From Flammeovirga sp. EKP202 (GTDB taxonomy: Bacteria > Bacteroidota > Bacteroidia > Cytophagales > Flammeovirgaceae): DNA of 64,000 nt. Positions 45,278 to 54,500 of the stretch are shown one piece after another. Location: assembly GCF_014534745.1 (NCBI RefSeq), contig NZ_JACVVP010000005.1, positions 124,001-188,000 of the forward strand, written 5' to 3'. The notes below the pieces were generated by a model. The model searched no databases and had not been told where the DNA came from. It worked only from the letters and a program-made list of their open reading frames with translations. Made by a program: the position numbers and the translations under genes. The first letter of the stretch is position 1, and each line of letters begins with the position of its first letter.

Positions 45278-45956
45278 AAGTTGTAAATACTATTAGGTAT
45301 AAAATCTGCCGCTGGAATAATTAGGTAGATAGGAATCAAAAAAATCAATTTGAGTATTAAAGTACCTACAACGTCAAAAGTAATTAATTTTATTGTTCAA
45401 TGAATATCATCATGTCCTCAAATCTAACATCATTCGTAAAAAAGGCATATGTTCAAATTTTACATTCCCTTTATTATTTCTTTAAAATAGGCGAATAGGT
45501 ACTGAAAATGTATGTTGTATTATATTTTATGATCATTGAATATAGAACACTCTACTTTAAAACATCTAATAAGTAAGAATAATTATGAACAGCTAAAGTC
45601 AAATGTGCAAATAAAGTGATAAGTACTAAGCCAAAAATAAATCATAGTTAATTCTAATTTATTTTTTGTGAGCACAACGCTAAAGAACGTATTAATAGTG
45701 GTTCTATTGAAAGTTTTTTGAAGGATGTAATCGCAAAACAATAAATAGAATTAGTATTAAATAATTTTGGCTTGGCACTTATTATATAGGGTGTTTTTTT
45801 GCTCTTTTATATATAATATGTTTCTCTTTTTCTCTGATAACGCTATTAAATATAAAACTATAAATGAATGCAAGATTTGTGTAAAAGAATTACTCTTGCG
45901 ATGCTTTAATATTGTAGTGTGATTTTTTTTTAAATAGAAAAGTAGACAACTTGAGT
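45278..45956. other. 679-base divergent region between HTCS and GH29 genes
   Basis: It has no intact gene. It holds a 164-base insertion-sequence remnant at 45619-45782. The rest is AT-rich, with one loose -7-like TAATATTG about 45 bases before the GH29 start and no other clear signal. Confidence 0.55.
45619..45782 (+). mobile_element. Insertion-sequence remnant with both terminal inverted repeats
   Basis: The left end (ATAAGTACTAAGCCAAAA) and the inverted right end (ATAAGTGCCAAGCCAAAA) match over about 45 bases at roughly 70-80 %. The 75 bases between them include an open stretch reading EHNAKERINSGSIESFLKDV before IAKQ and a stop at the right repeat, which may be the last residues of a transposase. 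The left end recurs as a solo copy at 7976-8017. The family was not recognised, and no target duplication is obvious. Confidence 0.6.
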
Positions 45957-47795
45957 ATGAAAAAGAATGTAATATTAGCCTTATTATTTTTCATGTCCCT
46001 TACTGTTTTGGGACAGAAGAAACAGCAAAAGATGAATGAGCTTTGGGGGGAAGATAAGGAGAAGGAAGAAGAAACAGTGACACATAAAGAACACCAGTGG
46101 TACAAAGAAGCAAAATTTGCAATGTTTATTCATTGGGGGTTGTATGCACAACTAGGGGGAGAGTATGAAGGCAAGCACTATTGGGGTATTAATGAGTGGA
46201 TCATGAGAAGAGCGAAAATCGAAACAAAAGATTATCGCAAATTGGCTGATACATTTAACCCCGTAAATTTTGATGCAGATGAGATTGCACAATTAGCAGT
46301 AGATGCAGGTATGAAGTATGTTGTAATCACTGCAAAACACCACGAAGGTTTTGCTTTATTTGATTCAAAAGCAAGTGATTTTAATATCTCTAATACACCT
46401 TATAAGAAGGACCTTATCAAACAATTGGCAAAAGCGTGTAAGAAGAAAGGACTCCGATTTGGTTTCTACTATTCTCAAATGCTGGACTGGAGTGAAAAAA
46501 ATGGATTTGGTAATGATTGGGAATTCAGTCCAGATGAGGCAGATGTTCAAAAATACATGAACGAAAAGGCTCTTCCACAAGTAAAAGAGTTGGTAACTAA
46601 CTATGGTGATATCGGGTGTATTTTCTTCGATACGCCAGGTCCAATCAAACATGAGCAGGTTTTAGAGTTAAAAGCATTAGTAGAGAAATACCAACCTAAC
46701 TGTTTAATCAATAGTAGAATTGGTCAAGGCTTAGGTGACTTTAAAACGTTAGGTGATAATGAAATACCTGAAGAGCCAGTAGACGGACTTTGGGAATCAT
46801 GTGATACACACAACAATACTTGGGCTTACAGCAAATTAGATTTCAACTGGAAAACTCCAAAAGAAGTGGCTCACCGTTTAATTGATGTAATTTCTAAAGG
46901 AGGTAACTACTTATTCAATATTGGTCCAAAAGGTGATGGTTCAGTTCCTGAGGTATCAGCAATGATATTAAGAGAAACAGGTACATGGATTTCAAAATAC
47001 AAAGAGGCAATTTATGGTACAGAATCAATGTACTTGGGTGGTCAAACGCAATTTGCAGCGACTCAAAAAGAGAACAAAATGTATTTATTCATCAAGGATT
47101 GGCCAAAAGACAACAAAATCTACGTTCCAAAATTCAATTCAAAGGTGGTAAAAGCGTACTTTATGGATGATAATGCTGAAGTATTGGTGAAAAACTTAGA
47201 AGGGTCTACAATGATGAATTTACCATTAAGAATGCCTGACCCTGTAGCTTCGGTAGTTGTAGTGGAGTTTGAAGGTAAGCCAAATATCAATTCTGATAAA
47301 GTATTCAATACAGGTTTAACTACAAAATTATTGCCTCATGAAGCGGTCTTAACAGGCTGTACTAAAACAAAAATTAACTGGATGGAAATTTTCGGTGATT
47401 GGCACGCTGTTCCGATTATTGAGAAGTGGGAAGGTAAAGGAAGTAAGGCTACTTGGGAAGTGAATGTGCCAAAAGAAGGAATGTACATCGTTAAAATCAA
47501 GTATACTTGTAATGAGGATGCGGATATGCAGGAAGGTATTTTAAATATTAATGACAAGGAACACTTCTTTGTACCAACATTTAGTGGTGACAAAATGAAG
47601 ATTGAAAATAAATTTGAAAAGAGAACAATCAGAGTGTTTAAAGAGAGAAAATTGGGGGTTGTAAACTTTGACAAAATAGGTAAACAAACAATCTCGGTTA
47701 CTTTGAATACAGATGATGCTTCTGGTTGGATAAACTTGGCCTCGATTACTTTCGAACCGATTATTCCAGTAGATGCTCAAATCAAGTCAAACTAA
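45957..47795 (+). CDS. GH29 alpha-L-fucosidase
   Basis: This 612-residue secreted enzyme has a signal peptide ending near VLGQ (~19). GH29 features are WYKEAKFAMFIHWGLYAQLGGEY, MKYVVITAKHHEGFALFDSKASDFNI, LRFGFYYSQMLDWSE, IGCIFFDTPGP with the likely nucleophile aspartate near 224, and ISKGGNYLFNIGPKGDG. A C-terminal beta-rich module (~460-605) resembles an ancillary carbohydrate-binding domain. GH29 enzymes release alpha-L-fucose, and some members of this branch cut other alpha-linked sugars. ATG 45957 is preferred over TTG 45951. It is placed between an HTCS and a sulfatase, so the fucose may belong to a sulfated glycan. Confidence 0.93.
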   Translation: MKKNVILALLFFMSLTVLGQKKQQKMNELWGEDKEKEEETVTHKEHQWYKEAKFAMFIHWGLYAQLGGEYEGKHYWGINEWIMRRAKIETKDYRKLADTFNPVNFDADEIAQLAVDAGMKYVVITAKHHEGFALFDSKASDFNISNTPYKKDLIKQLAKACKKKGLRFGFYYSQMLDWSEKNGFGNDWEFSPDEADVQKYMNEKALPQVKELVTNYGDIGCIFFDTPGPIKHEQVLELKALVEKYQPNCLINSRIGQGLGDFKTLGDNEIPEEPVDGLWESCDTHNNTWAYSKLDFNWKTPKEVAHRLIDVISKGGNYLFNIGPKGDGSVPEVSAMILRETGTWISKYKEAIYGTESMYLGGQTQFAATQKENKMYLFIKDWPKDNKIYVPKFNSKVVKAYFMDDNAEVLVKNLEGSTMMNLPLRMPDPVASVVVVEFEGKPNINSDKVFNTGLTTKLLPHEAVLTGCTKTKINWMEIFGDWHAVPIIEKWEGKGSKATWEVNVPKEGMYIVKIKYTCNEDADMQEGILNINDKEHFFVPTFSGDKMKIENKFEKRTIRVFKERKLGVVNFDKIGKQTISVTLNTDDASGWINLASITFEPIIPVDAQIKSN

Positions 47796-47802
47796 TTTCT
47801 AT

Positions 47803-47838
47803 TTTCCACATATCATAATACAATTATGGTGTGTGGAA
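47803..47838 (+). terminator. Terminator of the GH29 gene
   Basis: TTTCCACA pairs with TGTGGAAA, and an inner CATAA/TTATG pair extends the stem. A seven-T run follows within four bases. It lies eight bases past the stop. Confidence 0.85.
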
Positions 47839-48009
47839 ATTGTTTTTTTATGATGATGTGACTGCTTCTAAAGCATTATTTATTCAGTTGATTTATGGAT
47901 CGTTGTCATAAAGATGTGTTAAACAGAAATACAACTATAAGACGCAAGCGAAATGATTTTTTTGCTTGAAGTAATGATGGAAATCTGGATAGGTTTCCCC
48001 CCAAAAAAA

Positions 48010-48031
48010 GCCCACAACTTTAATTGTGGGC
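48010..48031 (-). terminator. Terminator of the sulfatase gene
   Basis: GCCCACAA pairs with TTGTGGGC around a 6-base loop. On the minus strand a seven-T run follows the stem. It lies about 30 bases past the sulfatase stop. The stem sequence is the same as the terminator at 53719-53741. Confidence 0.88.
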
Positions 48032-48061
48032 CTACAAGCTAAATTCTGTTTTTTACTGACC

Positions 48062-49564
48062 TTAAAGCACATTACTACGTATCTGAAGATTCACTTTCTC
48101 TGTATTGACAATATCATCATTCGTACGAGTACCGTAATCAAGTAATTTTGACGATAGTTCAGAAATGATGCTTTTATATTGTTTCTCATCGAACAGGTTA
48201 ACAGTTTCAGCAGGGTCTTTTTCCAAATCAAAGAACCAAGGTTTTTTCTGCTGTGCATCAAAAATCAATTTATATTGATCGGTGACAGCTGCCACCCACC
48301 CATCAATTCGCACAAAAGTAATATTTTCAAAAGTAGAGGCATTTTCACCTTTAAGTAGACTACTGAAATCTTTTCCTTCTGTACTAGCAGGATTGAAGTT
48401 TTTATGCTTCACATTCATAAGTGATAAGAAGGTATCCATCCAATCTGCAGTATTAAGGGCATGATTGATAACTGTATTTTCTTTGATTGCCTTGGGATAG
48501 CGAATTAAGAATGGAATTTTTGCAGAGCTTTCATAAGGTGTCCCTTTATTTTCATGCCCGAGTTCTCCTAGCATATCTCCGTGATCTGATGTGAAAACAA
48601 TAATGGTGTTATCCAATAAAGCAGTTTCTTCTAGTTTCTGGAATATTTTCCCAATGTTATCATCAATACATTTGACCATACCATGATATTGAGCGATATG
48701 TTTGATGAGTTTTGTAGAATCATATCCTATTTTGAAACGTTGCTTTTTAGTCACCCATCCAGGGTATTCTTCATTTCGTAAGGCGGAAGTAGAATAGGTC
48801 TCTGGCAGTTTGATATCTTTTGTCGAGTACATCTTATTGTAAGGAGCTCTTACAAGATTTGGGGTATGTGGATCTGGTAAACTGAGTACACACATAAAGG
48901 GTCCCTTTTGATGACTTTCAATAAATTCTAAAGTTCTATTCGTTAACCAATCTGTTGTGTAAGTTTCTTCATCGGCAGTTTTGATGGCAACAGCAGCTTT
49001 TTCAGTTGGAATGAAGGGTTGATCTCCATCAAAATCGAGTTTTTTCCAATGTCCTCTGTTAAACATGTACTTGTATTCAGAAAAGCCGTGGTAGACAGGG
49101 TCCGGTTGCCATCCCGGTTTCGCATCGTCTTTAGCAAGGTGCCATTTACCAATATATCCAGTGACATAACCTTCATTATTGAGTACTTTTGCAATAGTAT
49201 TTGCCTTTTTATTAATACCTTTCCCGTTTTTTGTTACACCTGTAGTTTGAGGATAATTCCCTGTAAACATTGAAGCTCTTGAAGGAGCACATGAAGGTGT
49301 AGCACAGTACATACCGTTTAGAATAGCCCCTTCATGACCAATTCTATTGATATGCGGAGTATCAAAGCCAGGAATTTCGCCCCAAGGATTGGCCATCTCT
49401 TTCAACCCTTTTTTTATCAGCTGCTCTTTATAGGCACCGATCGTTCTAAAATTATGTTCATCAGTGATGATCAGAATGAGGTTTGGTTTTTCTTGTGCTA
49501 TTCCCCAGCTTTTAGTACAGAATATAAATACCAATGAGAGGATGGTCTTAAAATTTAGTTTCAT
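48062..49564 (-). CDS. Formylglycine-dependent sulfatase (family S1)
   Basis: This 500-residue secreted sulfatase has a signal peptide ending near GIAQE (~24). PNLILIITDEHNFRTIG carries the N-terminal metal aspartates. The activation motif is CAPSRASMFTGN with the cysteine at residue 92. IGKWHLA, FTSDHGDMLGELG and the RIDGWVAA region complete the fold. The length is typical, with no extra domain. It is divergently transcribed from the GH150-like enzyme gene and shares a 262-base control region with it. A sulfatase next to a carrageenase-like enzyme suggests that it removes sulfate from galactan oligosaccharides. The exact position specificity is unknown. Confidence 0.94.
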   Translation of the reverse strand: MKLNFKTILSLVFIFCTKSWGIAQEKPNLILIITDEHNFRTIGAYKEQLIKKGLKEMANPWGEIPGFDTPHINRIGHEGAILNGMYCATPSCAPSRASMFTGNYPQTTGVTKNGKGINKKANTIAKVLNNEGYVTGYIGKWHLAKDDAKPGWQPDPVYHGFSEYKYMFNRGHWKKLDFDGDQPFIPTEKAAVAIKTADEETYTTDWLTNRTLEFIESHQKGPFMCVLSLPDPHTPNLVRAPYNKMYSTKDIKLPETYSTSALRNEEYPGWVTKKQRFKIGYDSTKLIKHIAQYHGMVKCIDDNIGKIFQKLEETALLDNTIIVFTSDHGDMLGELGHENKGTPYESSAKIPFLIRYPKAIKENTVINHALNTADWMDTFLSLMNVKHKNFNPASTEGKDFSSLLKGENASTFENITFVRIDGWVAAVTDQYKLIFDAQQKKPWFFDLEKDPAETVNLFDEKQYKSIISELSSKLLDYGTRTNDDIVNTEKVNLQIRSNVL

Positions 49565-49826
49565 ATAAGTAATCTTTCATTAAAAATTTCATTTCAATTT
49601 AAAATACCCCTCAAAATAAACTGTACCTCTCCGTTTATATAGCGTATACCGATATCAATACTATAAATTATACTACACTATAATCGTTAGAAAGGAAGGA
49701 GAAGTATTAATCATTTAGAATTTCTACTTATTTATTGCAACTTCAATTGTATTCGTAATGACAATAAAAATATCGAGACGCACACATTAGAAACTAATTA
49801 TTACAATTTTAGTGACTACAAACCAA

Positions 49827-52637
49827 ATGAAAAGATTAATGAATTACTTATACAGAAGACTACTTTTAAGCTCTCTTTTGATGTGCTTAATTTTCCCATC
49901 TAATGCAGGCAGTATAACAAGTATTGAGACAGGTTATACCATTACGCTGATAAGAACTGCTGTCATCAAAAGCAAAACTCATATTGTTGCTAATTCTTAT
50001 GAAGGCACGGTCATGTTATACACTTATGATGGAAGGCAGAAATGGAAGAATAAACTTTCAGGTTTTGCAAATCATGATGTGTGGTGTGGAGATTTGAACA
50101 ATGATGGGAATGACGAAATTTTGGCAGCAAATGCAGATGGTTATCTGTACTGTCTGGATGAAAAAGGAAAGTTGAAATGGAAGTTTCGATCTGGGGAAAC
50201 ACCATTAATTAGTGTGACCGTTATTGAGGGTGCTAGTGGCCGTTATATTGCAACTGGCGGAATGGATAAAAATGTGTATTATCTCAGTACAAAAGGGGAA
50301 AAGTTGAAGACTATTTCTGCTTATGATTATTCGATTCAGAAAGGGTGGGGGAATAATGGAAAAAGGTATCCTCAGGAGAAAGTACATACCACGAATTTCT
50401 TAAGAAAAGCACAATTTGGAAACGAAGAAATACTGATTCATGCTGGTGCGATTAATCAGAATTCCACATCAGGAGCCCTTTATTTCTTTAAAGCAAATGA
50501 AGTAAAACCATTTAAATCGATCATCTTAAAATCAAAAAGTCCTATTGGGGATTTAAAAGTAGAAGATGTTGATGGTGATGGTTATGATGAAATTTACATG
50601 GGTTCTTCAGGCATGATTAAGAATTCATTTGTACAAAAGGTTGATTTAAAAGACTTTTCAAAAAGCATTTTCCATTTCAAAAACAATAAACTTACTCGTA
50701 AATCTAGAAATGGATACAGGGTCCCTCAAACCGTGAGTATTGGAGAAGGTAAAGAAAAAAAGATGTTGAGTCTCTTTGGTGAAAGTCTATTAATTTACGG
50801 AACTGACTTTACAGGTGAGGAGGTTGAAATGGTCGTTGGTCATTACTCGTTTAATGATTTTTGGAAAGATGTTAGGTCCAATCAATTGCTTTTAGCAAGT
50901 GCACAAAGTGGAGGAAGTTGTATTCATATTATTCAACTAGATCACAAGTCTTGGAAAAAAGATTTTGCCAATTTAGTACCTGAAGGAAAGATCCGTAAGA
51001 TATTAGACAATACCGCAGAGTTTAGAGAAGCAATTCAAACTTTTGAATCTTCAAAATGGGATGGAAAAGGGGAAGATGTATATTTTCTAACTGAAAAAGT
51101 AAACGATGGAAATGAGGAGGTAATCCAAAGAATAAAGCAAACTGAGGCTTCGCCCTATTTCTTCAATAGCAAACACTTACCTCATGTTGAAAATTGGGAT
51201 CGTTCTGGTTTTGGAAATGATTTTTATGAAAAGCGTAGAGATCGAAGGAAAAAGTATACTAAAACACAAGAACAGATACTCAATGATATTCTACCATTAT
51301 ATAAGGGAGCGAAAGGAATAGCGTATTGGGGAGGTCATGGCAACGACCCTATGATGATCAGTTTAGAAACAGAAAAAAAGATTATTGATGCAGGCGGGAA
51401 GCAAAAGAAAACGGTAATGATTTTCCCTGAACTTGAACATTATACCTCCGATTTTGAATATACACTTCAACATTTTTTATATCCATTGGCGGAATATTCA
51501 CAAGGTAAAAATGCTAATATTTATGTGAGAACAAAACATACTTTTTGGCAGGGGATTGTTTATTTAAAAATGTGGGACAAGTTATTGTCTGGTGAATATG
51601 CCGATGTTTTTGTACCATCAATGGAAGAAACGACAGATAAAATGATGGACTTGAGTGTAGCAGGTAAATTGGGGATTTGGGCTAGCGGTGCTACTGATAG
51701 CTGGGGAATCAGAGGAGCTAGAGACAATGCAAGTTACTTCAGATTAAGACAATATTCTCATCAGATGCTTCCTAATCACTTCTTGAGAAACTTAGTGTAT
51801 GCGATGGCTAGTGGAGCACAGTATGTCAATAATTATGCTGTAGATCAACAATATATCAGTTTGCTTTATGAAATGATCGAAAAAGGGGTTTTATATGTTC
51901 CTAAAAAATCACAACTGGTAAGTATCAATCCTGTCCATCTAAGTATGAAAGAGCCGGATAAAGATTATTTAGATGAAGGTAACAATTTAAAGTGGACTAC
52001 ATTTTATGATGAGGAGCATGAAAAAGCAAATCCCAAAGTATTTTCTCGAATGAATGGAACGTGGCCCGCAGCTCCTGTAAAATCATATGACTTTTCCACT
52101 TATGCGTCTGGAAATAAAGAAAGAAGATTAGATTTTATGCCCAAATACCACAATGGTGTTGTGTTAATCACTCCAGTACAAGAAGGTGTTTTCGCAGATA
52201 AAGCAGCACCAAGAGGAAAGTTAGAAGATCACTTACACCCCATGTACAAAGGACAGTTGAAAGAATATATCACCGATGGTAAAAACTATCTTTCTTCAGA
52301 TGGATCATCAGTATACCCCGCCAATAGCGACTATTATAAAGAAATTGAAAAATCAATTCAAGAAGGGGCGAAATCATTACCAATTAGAATAGAAAGTGGC
52401 GATGTAGCTTGGGTGGCTGTTCAAACCTCTCCGGGGCATATTCGTCTAACTCTCATTGACAATGGGTACCTTAATCCTGATGATAGAGTCGCAAAAGTGA
52501 TTTTACAGAGAGAAGTTAAAGAGATAAAGGACATTGTGAGTAATCAAACTTTGAAAGCACAGGGTGATATATTGGAAGTAATTATTCCATGTGGGCTTTT
52601 CAGGTTTATTAACATCTCTTTGGAAAAGGAATTATAG
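49827..52637 (+). CDS. Putative lambda-carrageenase (GH150-like), propeller plus catalytic region
   Basis: This 936-residue secreted protein has a signal peptide ending near SNAGS (~29). Residues ~30-370 form a beta-propeller with repeats such as VWCGDLNNDGNDEILAANADG and KVEDVDGDGYDEIYMGSSG. Residues ~390-930 form a separate region: GIAYWGGHGNDPMMISLETEK, TVMIFPELEHYT, IYVRTKHTFWQGIVYLKMW, DVFVPSMEETTD and GIWASGATDSWGIRGARDNAS. A propeller joined to an unrelated C-terminal catalytic region of about 940 residues in total is the known layout of lambda-carrageenases of family GH150. The family call is from memory of that layout, not from alignment. ATG 49827 fits the signal peptide better than GTG 49812. 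Confidence 0.6.
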   Translation: MKRLMNYLYRRLLLSSLLMCLIFPSNAGSITSIETGYTITLIRTAVIKSKTHIVANSYEGTVMLYTYDGRQKWKNKLSGFANHDVWCGDLNNDGNDEILAANADGYLYCLDEKGKLKWKFRSGETPLISVTVIEGASGRYIATGGMDKNVYYLSTKGEKLKTISAYDYSIQKGWGNNGKRYPQEKVHTTNFLRKAQFGNEEILIHAGAINQNSTSGALYFFKANEVKPFKSIILKSKSPIGDLKVEDVDGDGYDEIYMGSSGMIKNSFVQKVDLKDFSKSIFHFKNNKLTRKSRNGYRVPQTVSIGEGKEKKMLSLFGESLLIYGTDFTGEEVEMVVGHYSFNDFWKDVRSNQLLLASAQSGGSCIHIIQLDHKSWKKDFANLVPEGKIRKILDNTAEFREAIQTFESSKWDGKGEDVYFLTEKVNDGNEEVIQRIKQTEASPYFFNSKHLPHVENWDRSGFGNDFYEKRRDRRKKYTKTQEQILNDILPLYKGAKGIAYWGGHGNDPMMISLETEKKIIDAGGKQKKTVMIFPELEHYTSDFEYTLQHFLYPLAEYSQGKNANIYVRTKHTFWQGIVYLKMWDKLLSGEYADVFVPSMEETTDKMMDLSVAGKLGIWASGATDSWGIRGARDNASYFRLRQYSHQMLPNHFLRNLVYAMASGAQYVNNYAVDQQYISLLYEMIEKGVLYVPKKSQLVSINPVHLSMKEPDKDYLDEGNNLKWTTFYDEEHEKANPKVFSRMNGTWPAAPVKSYDFSTYASGNKERRLDFMPKYHNGVVLITPVQEGVFADKAAPRGKLEDHLHPMYKGQLKEYITDGKNYLSSDGSSVYPANSDYYKEIEKSIQEGAKSLPIRIESGDVAWVAVQTSPGHIRLTLIDNGYLNPDDRVAKVILQREVKEIKDIVSNQTLKAQGDILEVIIPCGLFRFINISLEKEL

Positions 52638-53246
52638 GCAATGACAACTAATTACTAAGGTATAAGTAATAGTACTGACGGTCGAAGTACTTAGATGTTT
52701 TTTTGGATGTTTGTATACTTTTTCAGGAAGGCTTGGAACTAAAGCTCTATAAAATATTTCATACTAAGCATACATTTATAACTATAACCTTAAAGACTAT
52801 TATATAAAAAATCAAAAAAATATTCACCTTAAAAATGGGTTATTTTCAATACTTTTTACTTTGAAAATGTTATATATTAGTCCTGTAAAACATATTTAAA
52901 GCTTCGTTTATTGAGCTATTTGTAAAGATTTGTGATGAAATCATAAAGTTAGGTGAAGAGATCTACTTTTCACTTTATGAGTTACATATGTGTTACCTTT
53001 TGAGCGTTTTATATGATGTTGGAATTGGAGAGAAGTATTTGTAAATATTCAATTACCATTAAAATAGAGTATAGAAAACAGTATTAAAATTCCCTAAGCG
53101 TTGAAAATACACTATAAGTTAAATTATGATTTTTTTTATTAAAACGCTTAGCAATGAAAAATGAGTTTATTAGCATTGCAGTGAAAACCAATTAGACAAC
53201 ACATGATTCGTCTATTTTTTTATCTAACCTATTTAATAATTAAAGT
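52638..53246. other. 609-base intergenic region
   Basis: It has no gene and is strongly AT-rich. The only structure seen is a separated inverted repeat at 53094-53151, CTAAGCGTT facing AACGCTTAG with a 40-base spacer, about 95 bases before the small lipoprotein gene. The left arm runs into a motif shared with 35070-35085. I see no promoter with a good -7 element. Confidence 0.5.
53094..53151. promoter_or_regulatory. Separated inverted repeat upstream of the small lipoprotein gene
   Basis: CTAAGCGTT at 53094-53102 is matched by AACGCTTAG at 53143-53151. The spacing (about five helical turns centre to centre) would suit a looping or dimeric regulator. No binding protein is known. Confidence 0.35.
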
Positions 53247-53696
53247 ATGAAAAACTTAGCCAATTTATTTAGTTTATTGTTTATCGTGACAATGACATTT
53301 TCTTGTTCTTCAAAAGATGAAGAAAACCCCAACATTGATCAAGTTTTTGTGAGAACTTCCGAAGCGACGGATGGAAAAACTTCTGAAGTACTGATTCAAA
53401 AAACAGTATCAGGAATTGGAACCATTGAAAAACGTTGGAAAGAAGTAACTGTTAATGATGAGGGAGACACGTTAAGTATAGGTCATTATCACTTATTGGG
53501 TGACTTTGATAGTGTTTCTATTTTCCAAGCAGGAGTGACAGACTACCATGTTACAACGCACACTTTAAGAGAAAGTATTGTAACACTACCAGATCTTACA
53601 CCAGAAGAAAAAGAAACTAAAGGTGATGGTAGAGTTGAAACGCTAAACTGGTTATGGGAAGATATTAATTCATTTAGCCTTCCTGACCTTTATTAA
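53247..53696 (+). CDS. Small lipoprotein of unknown function
   Basis: This 149-residue protein has a lipobox (MTFSC, cysteine 20) followed by SSKDEENPN, so it is a membrane-anchored protein. The mature part is mostly beta strands: VFVRTSEATDGKTSEVLIQKT, GTIEKRWKEVTVNDEGDTLSIGHYHLLGD, then an acidic segment and the C-terminal TLNWLWEDINSF. No known domain was recognised. It is followed directly by a strong terminator, so it forms its own transcript. Being in the sulfated-glycan locus, it might bind sugars, but nothing in the sequence shows that. Confidence 0.75.
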   Translation: MKNLANLFSLLFIVTMTFSCSSKDEENPNIDQVFVRTSEATDGKTSEVLIQKTVSGIGTIEKRWKEVTVNDEGDTLSIGHYHLLGDFDSVSIFQAGVTDYHVTTHTLRESIVTLPDLTPEEKETKGDGRVETLNWLWEDINSFSLPDLY

Positions 53697-53718
53697 TCAT
53701 TCAGAAAGTGAAAGGATA

Positions 53719-53741
53719 GCCCACAAATGTCAATTGTGGGC
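53719..53741 (+). terminator. Terminator of the small lipoprotein gene
   Basis: GCCCACAA and TTGTGGGC form an 8-base stem with a 7-base loop, followed by seven T. It starts 23 bases past the stop. Confidence 0.92.
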
Positions 53742-54020
53742 TTTTTTTGATTAATAGACTATCTTCAAATATTACAGTTTTCTCATAAAAATAGCCTTAT
53801 AAGCCTAAACTTTATCCTTGTAAATTCATACTCATATGTTACTATTTATATAATTGAAATACAGTGTTTTAAATAAATTAAAAACAATATGTAATATTTA
53901 AGATGGTCAATAAATACCGTTTGTTGTTAAAATTATACTATATAAATCAAGGAAGGATTTTAGATGGCGATTCATCTTCATTTGATTTATCTGAATAATA
54001 ATTTTTAATTCAATATTGAA

Positions 54021-54186
54021 ATGAAATATCCTTTATTATGTCTATTGATTGTGGTACTCTTCTTTGAGCTATCCAATAATTTGCAAGCAAATTACATCTT
54101 TAACTGCAAGTACAAGAAATACAATTACTAAAATGCAAGAGGTTCCAGTTTTACACAGTCATGGGAAAACTCATGAGTTTATTTAA
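54021..54186 (+). pseudogene. Frameshifted N-terminal remnant of a secreted protein
   Basis: ATG 54021 opens a good signal peptide (MKYPLLCLLIVVLFFELSNN), but the frame stops at 54131 after NYIFNCKYKKYNY. In the +1 frame, from the end of the signal peptide, reading continues as ITSLTASTRNTITKMQEVPV and LHSHGKTHEFI to a stop at 54186. The most likely reading is a secreted protein gene with a frameshift just after the signal peptide and loss of the remainder. The original product is not recognisable. Confidence 0.5.
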
Positions 54187-54500
54187 GTGGATTCGATAAG
54201 GAGGTTATAGTTGAAGGTTGAGGGTTTTATATACTATCTACCTTTGGTTAGACAAATCAATTGGTTTATAAAGTATTGTTGTAGAGATTGAAAACCTCAT
54301 TTGCAGTGTGTTAAAGGAGTTGTTTTTAAATACAATTAATCTTTATATTGCATTCAATTAAATGAACCTCTTTGTCCGCAAGTATCTTTCCGTTAGTAGA
54401 AATAAAGTAGATAGTATATACTTCTTGTGAATTGATCTGCTTTAGCAACAACAATTTTTTAATACTAATTTTTAGAATACTTATTCATAATTAAGAAAAT

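Larger units (their letters stand above)
53697..54500. other. 804-base intergenic region with a broken secreted-protein start
   Basis: It holds the terminator at 53719-53741 and a frameshifted gene start at 54021-54186. The rest (53760-54010 and 54190-54500) is AT-rich. No promoter for the gene at 54501 could be picked out with confidence. Confidence 0.55.

Noticed and set aside
49812-49826. GTG start for the GH150-like enzyme
   Set aside because: ATG 49827 gives a standard signal peptide with the basic region at its start; the extra five residues add nothing.
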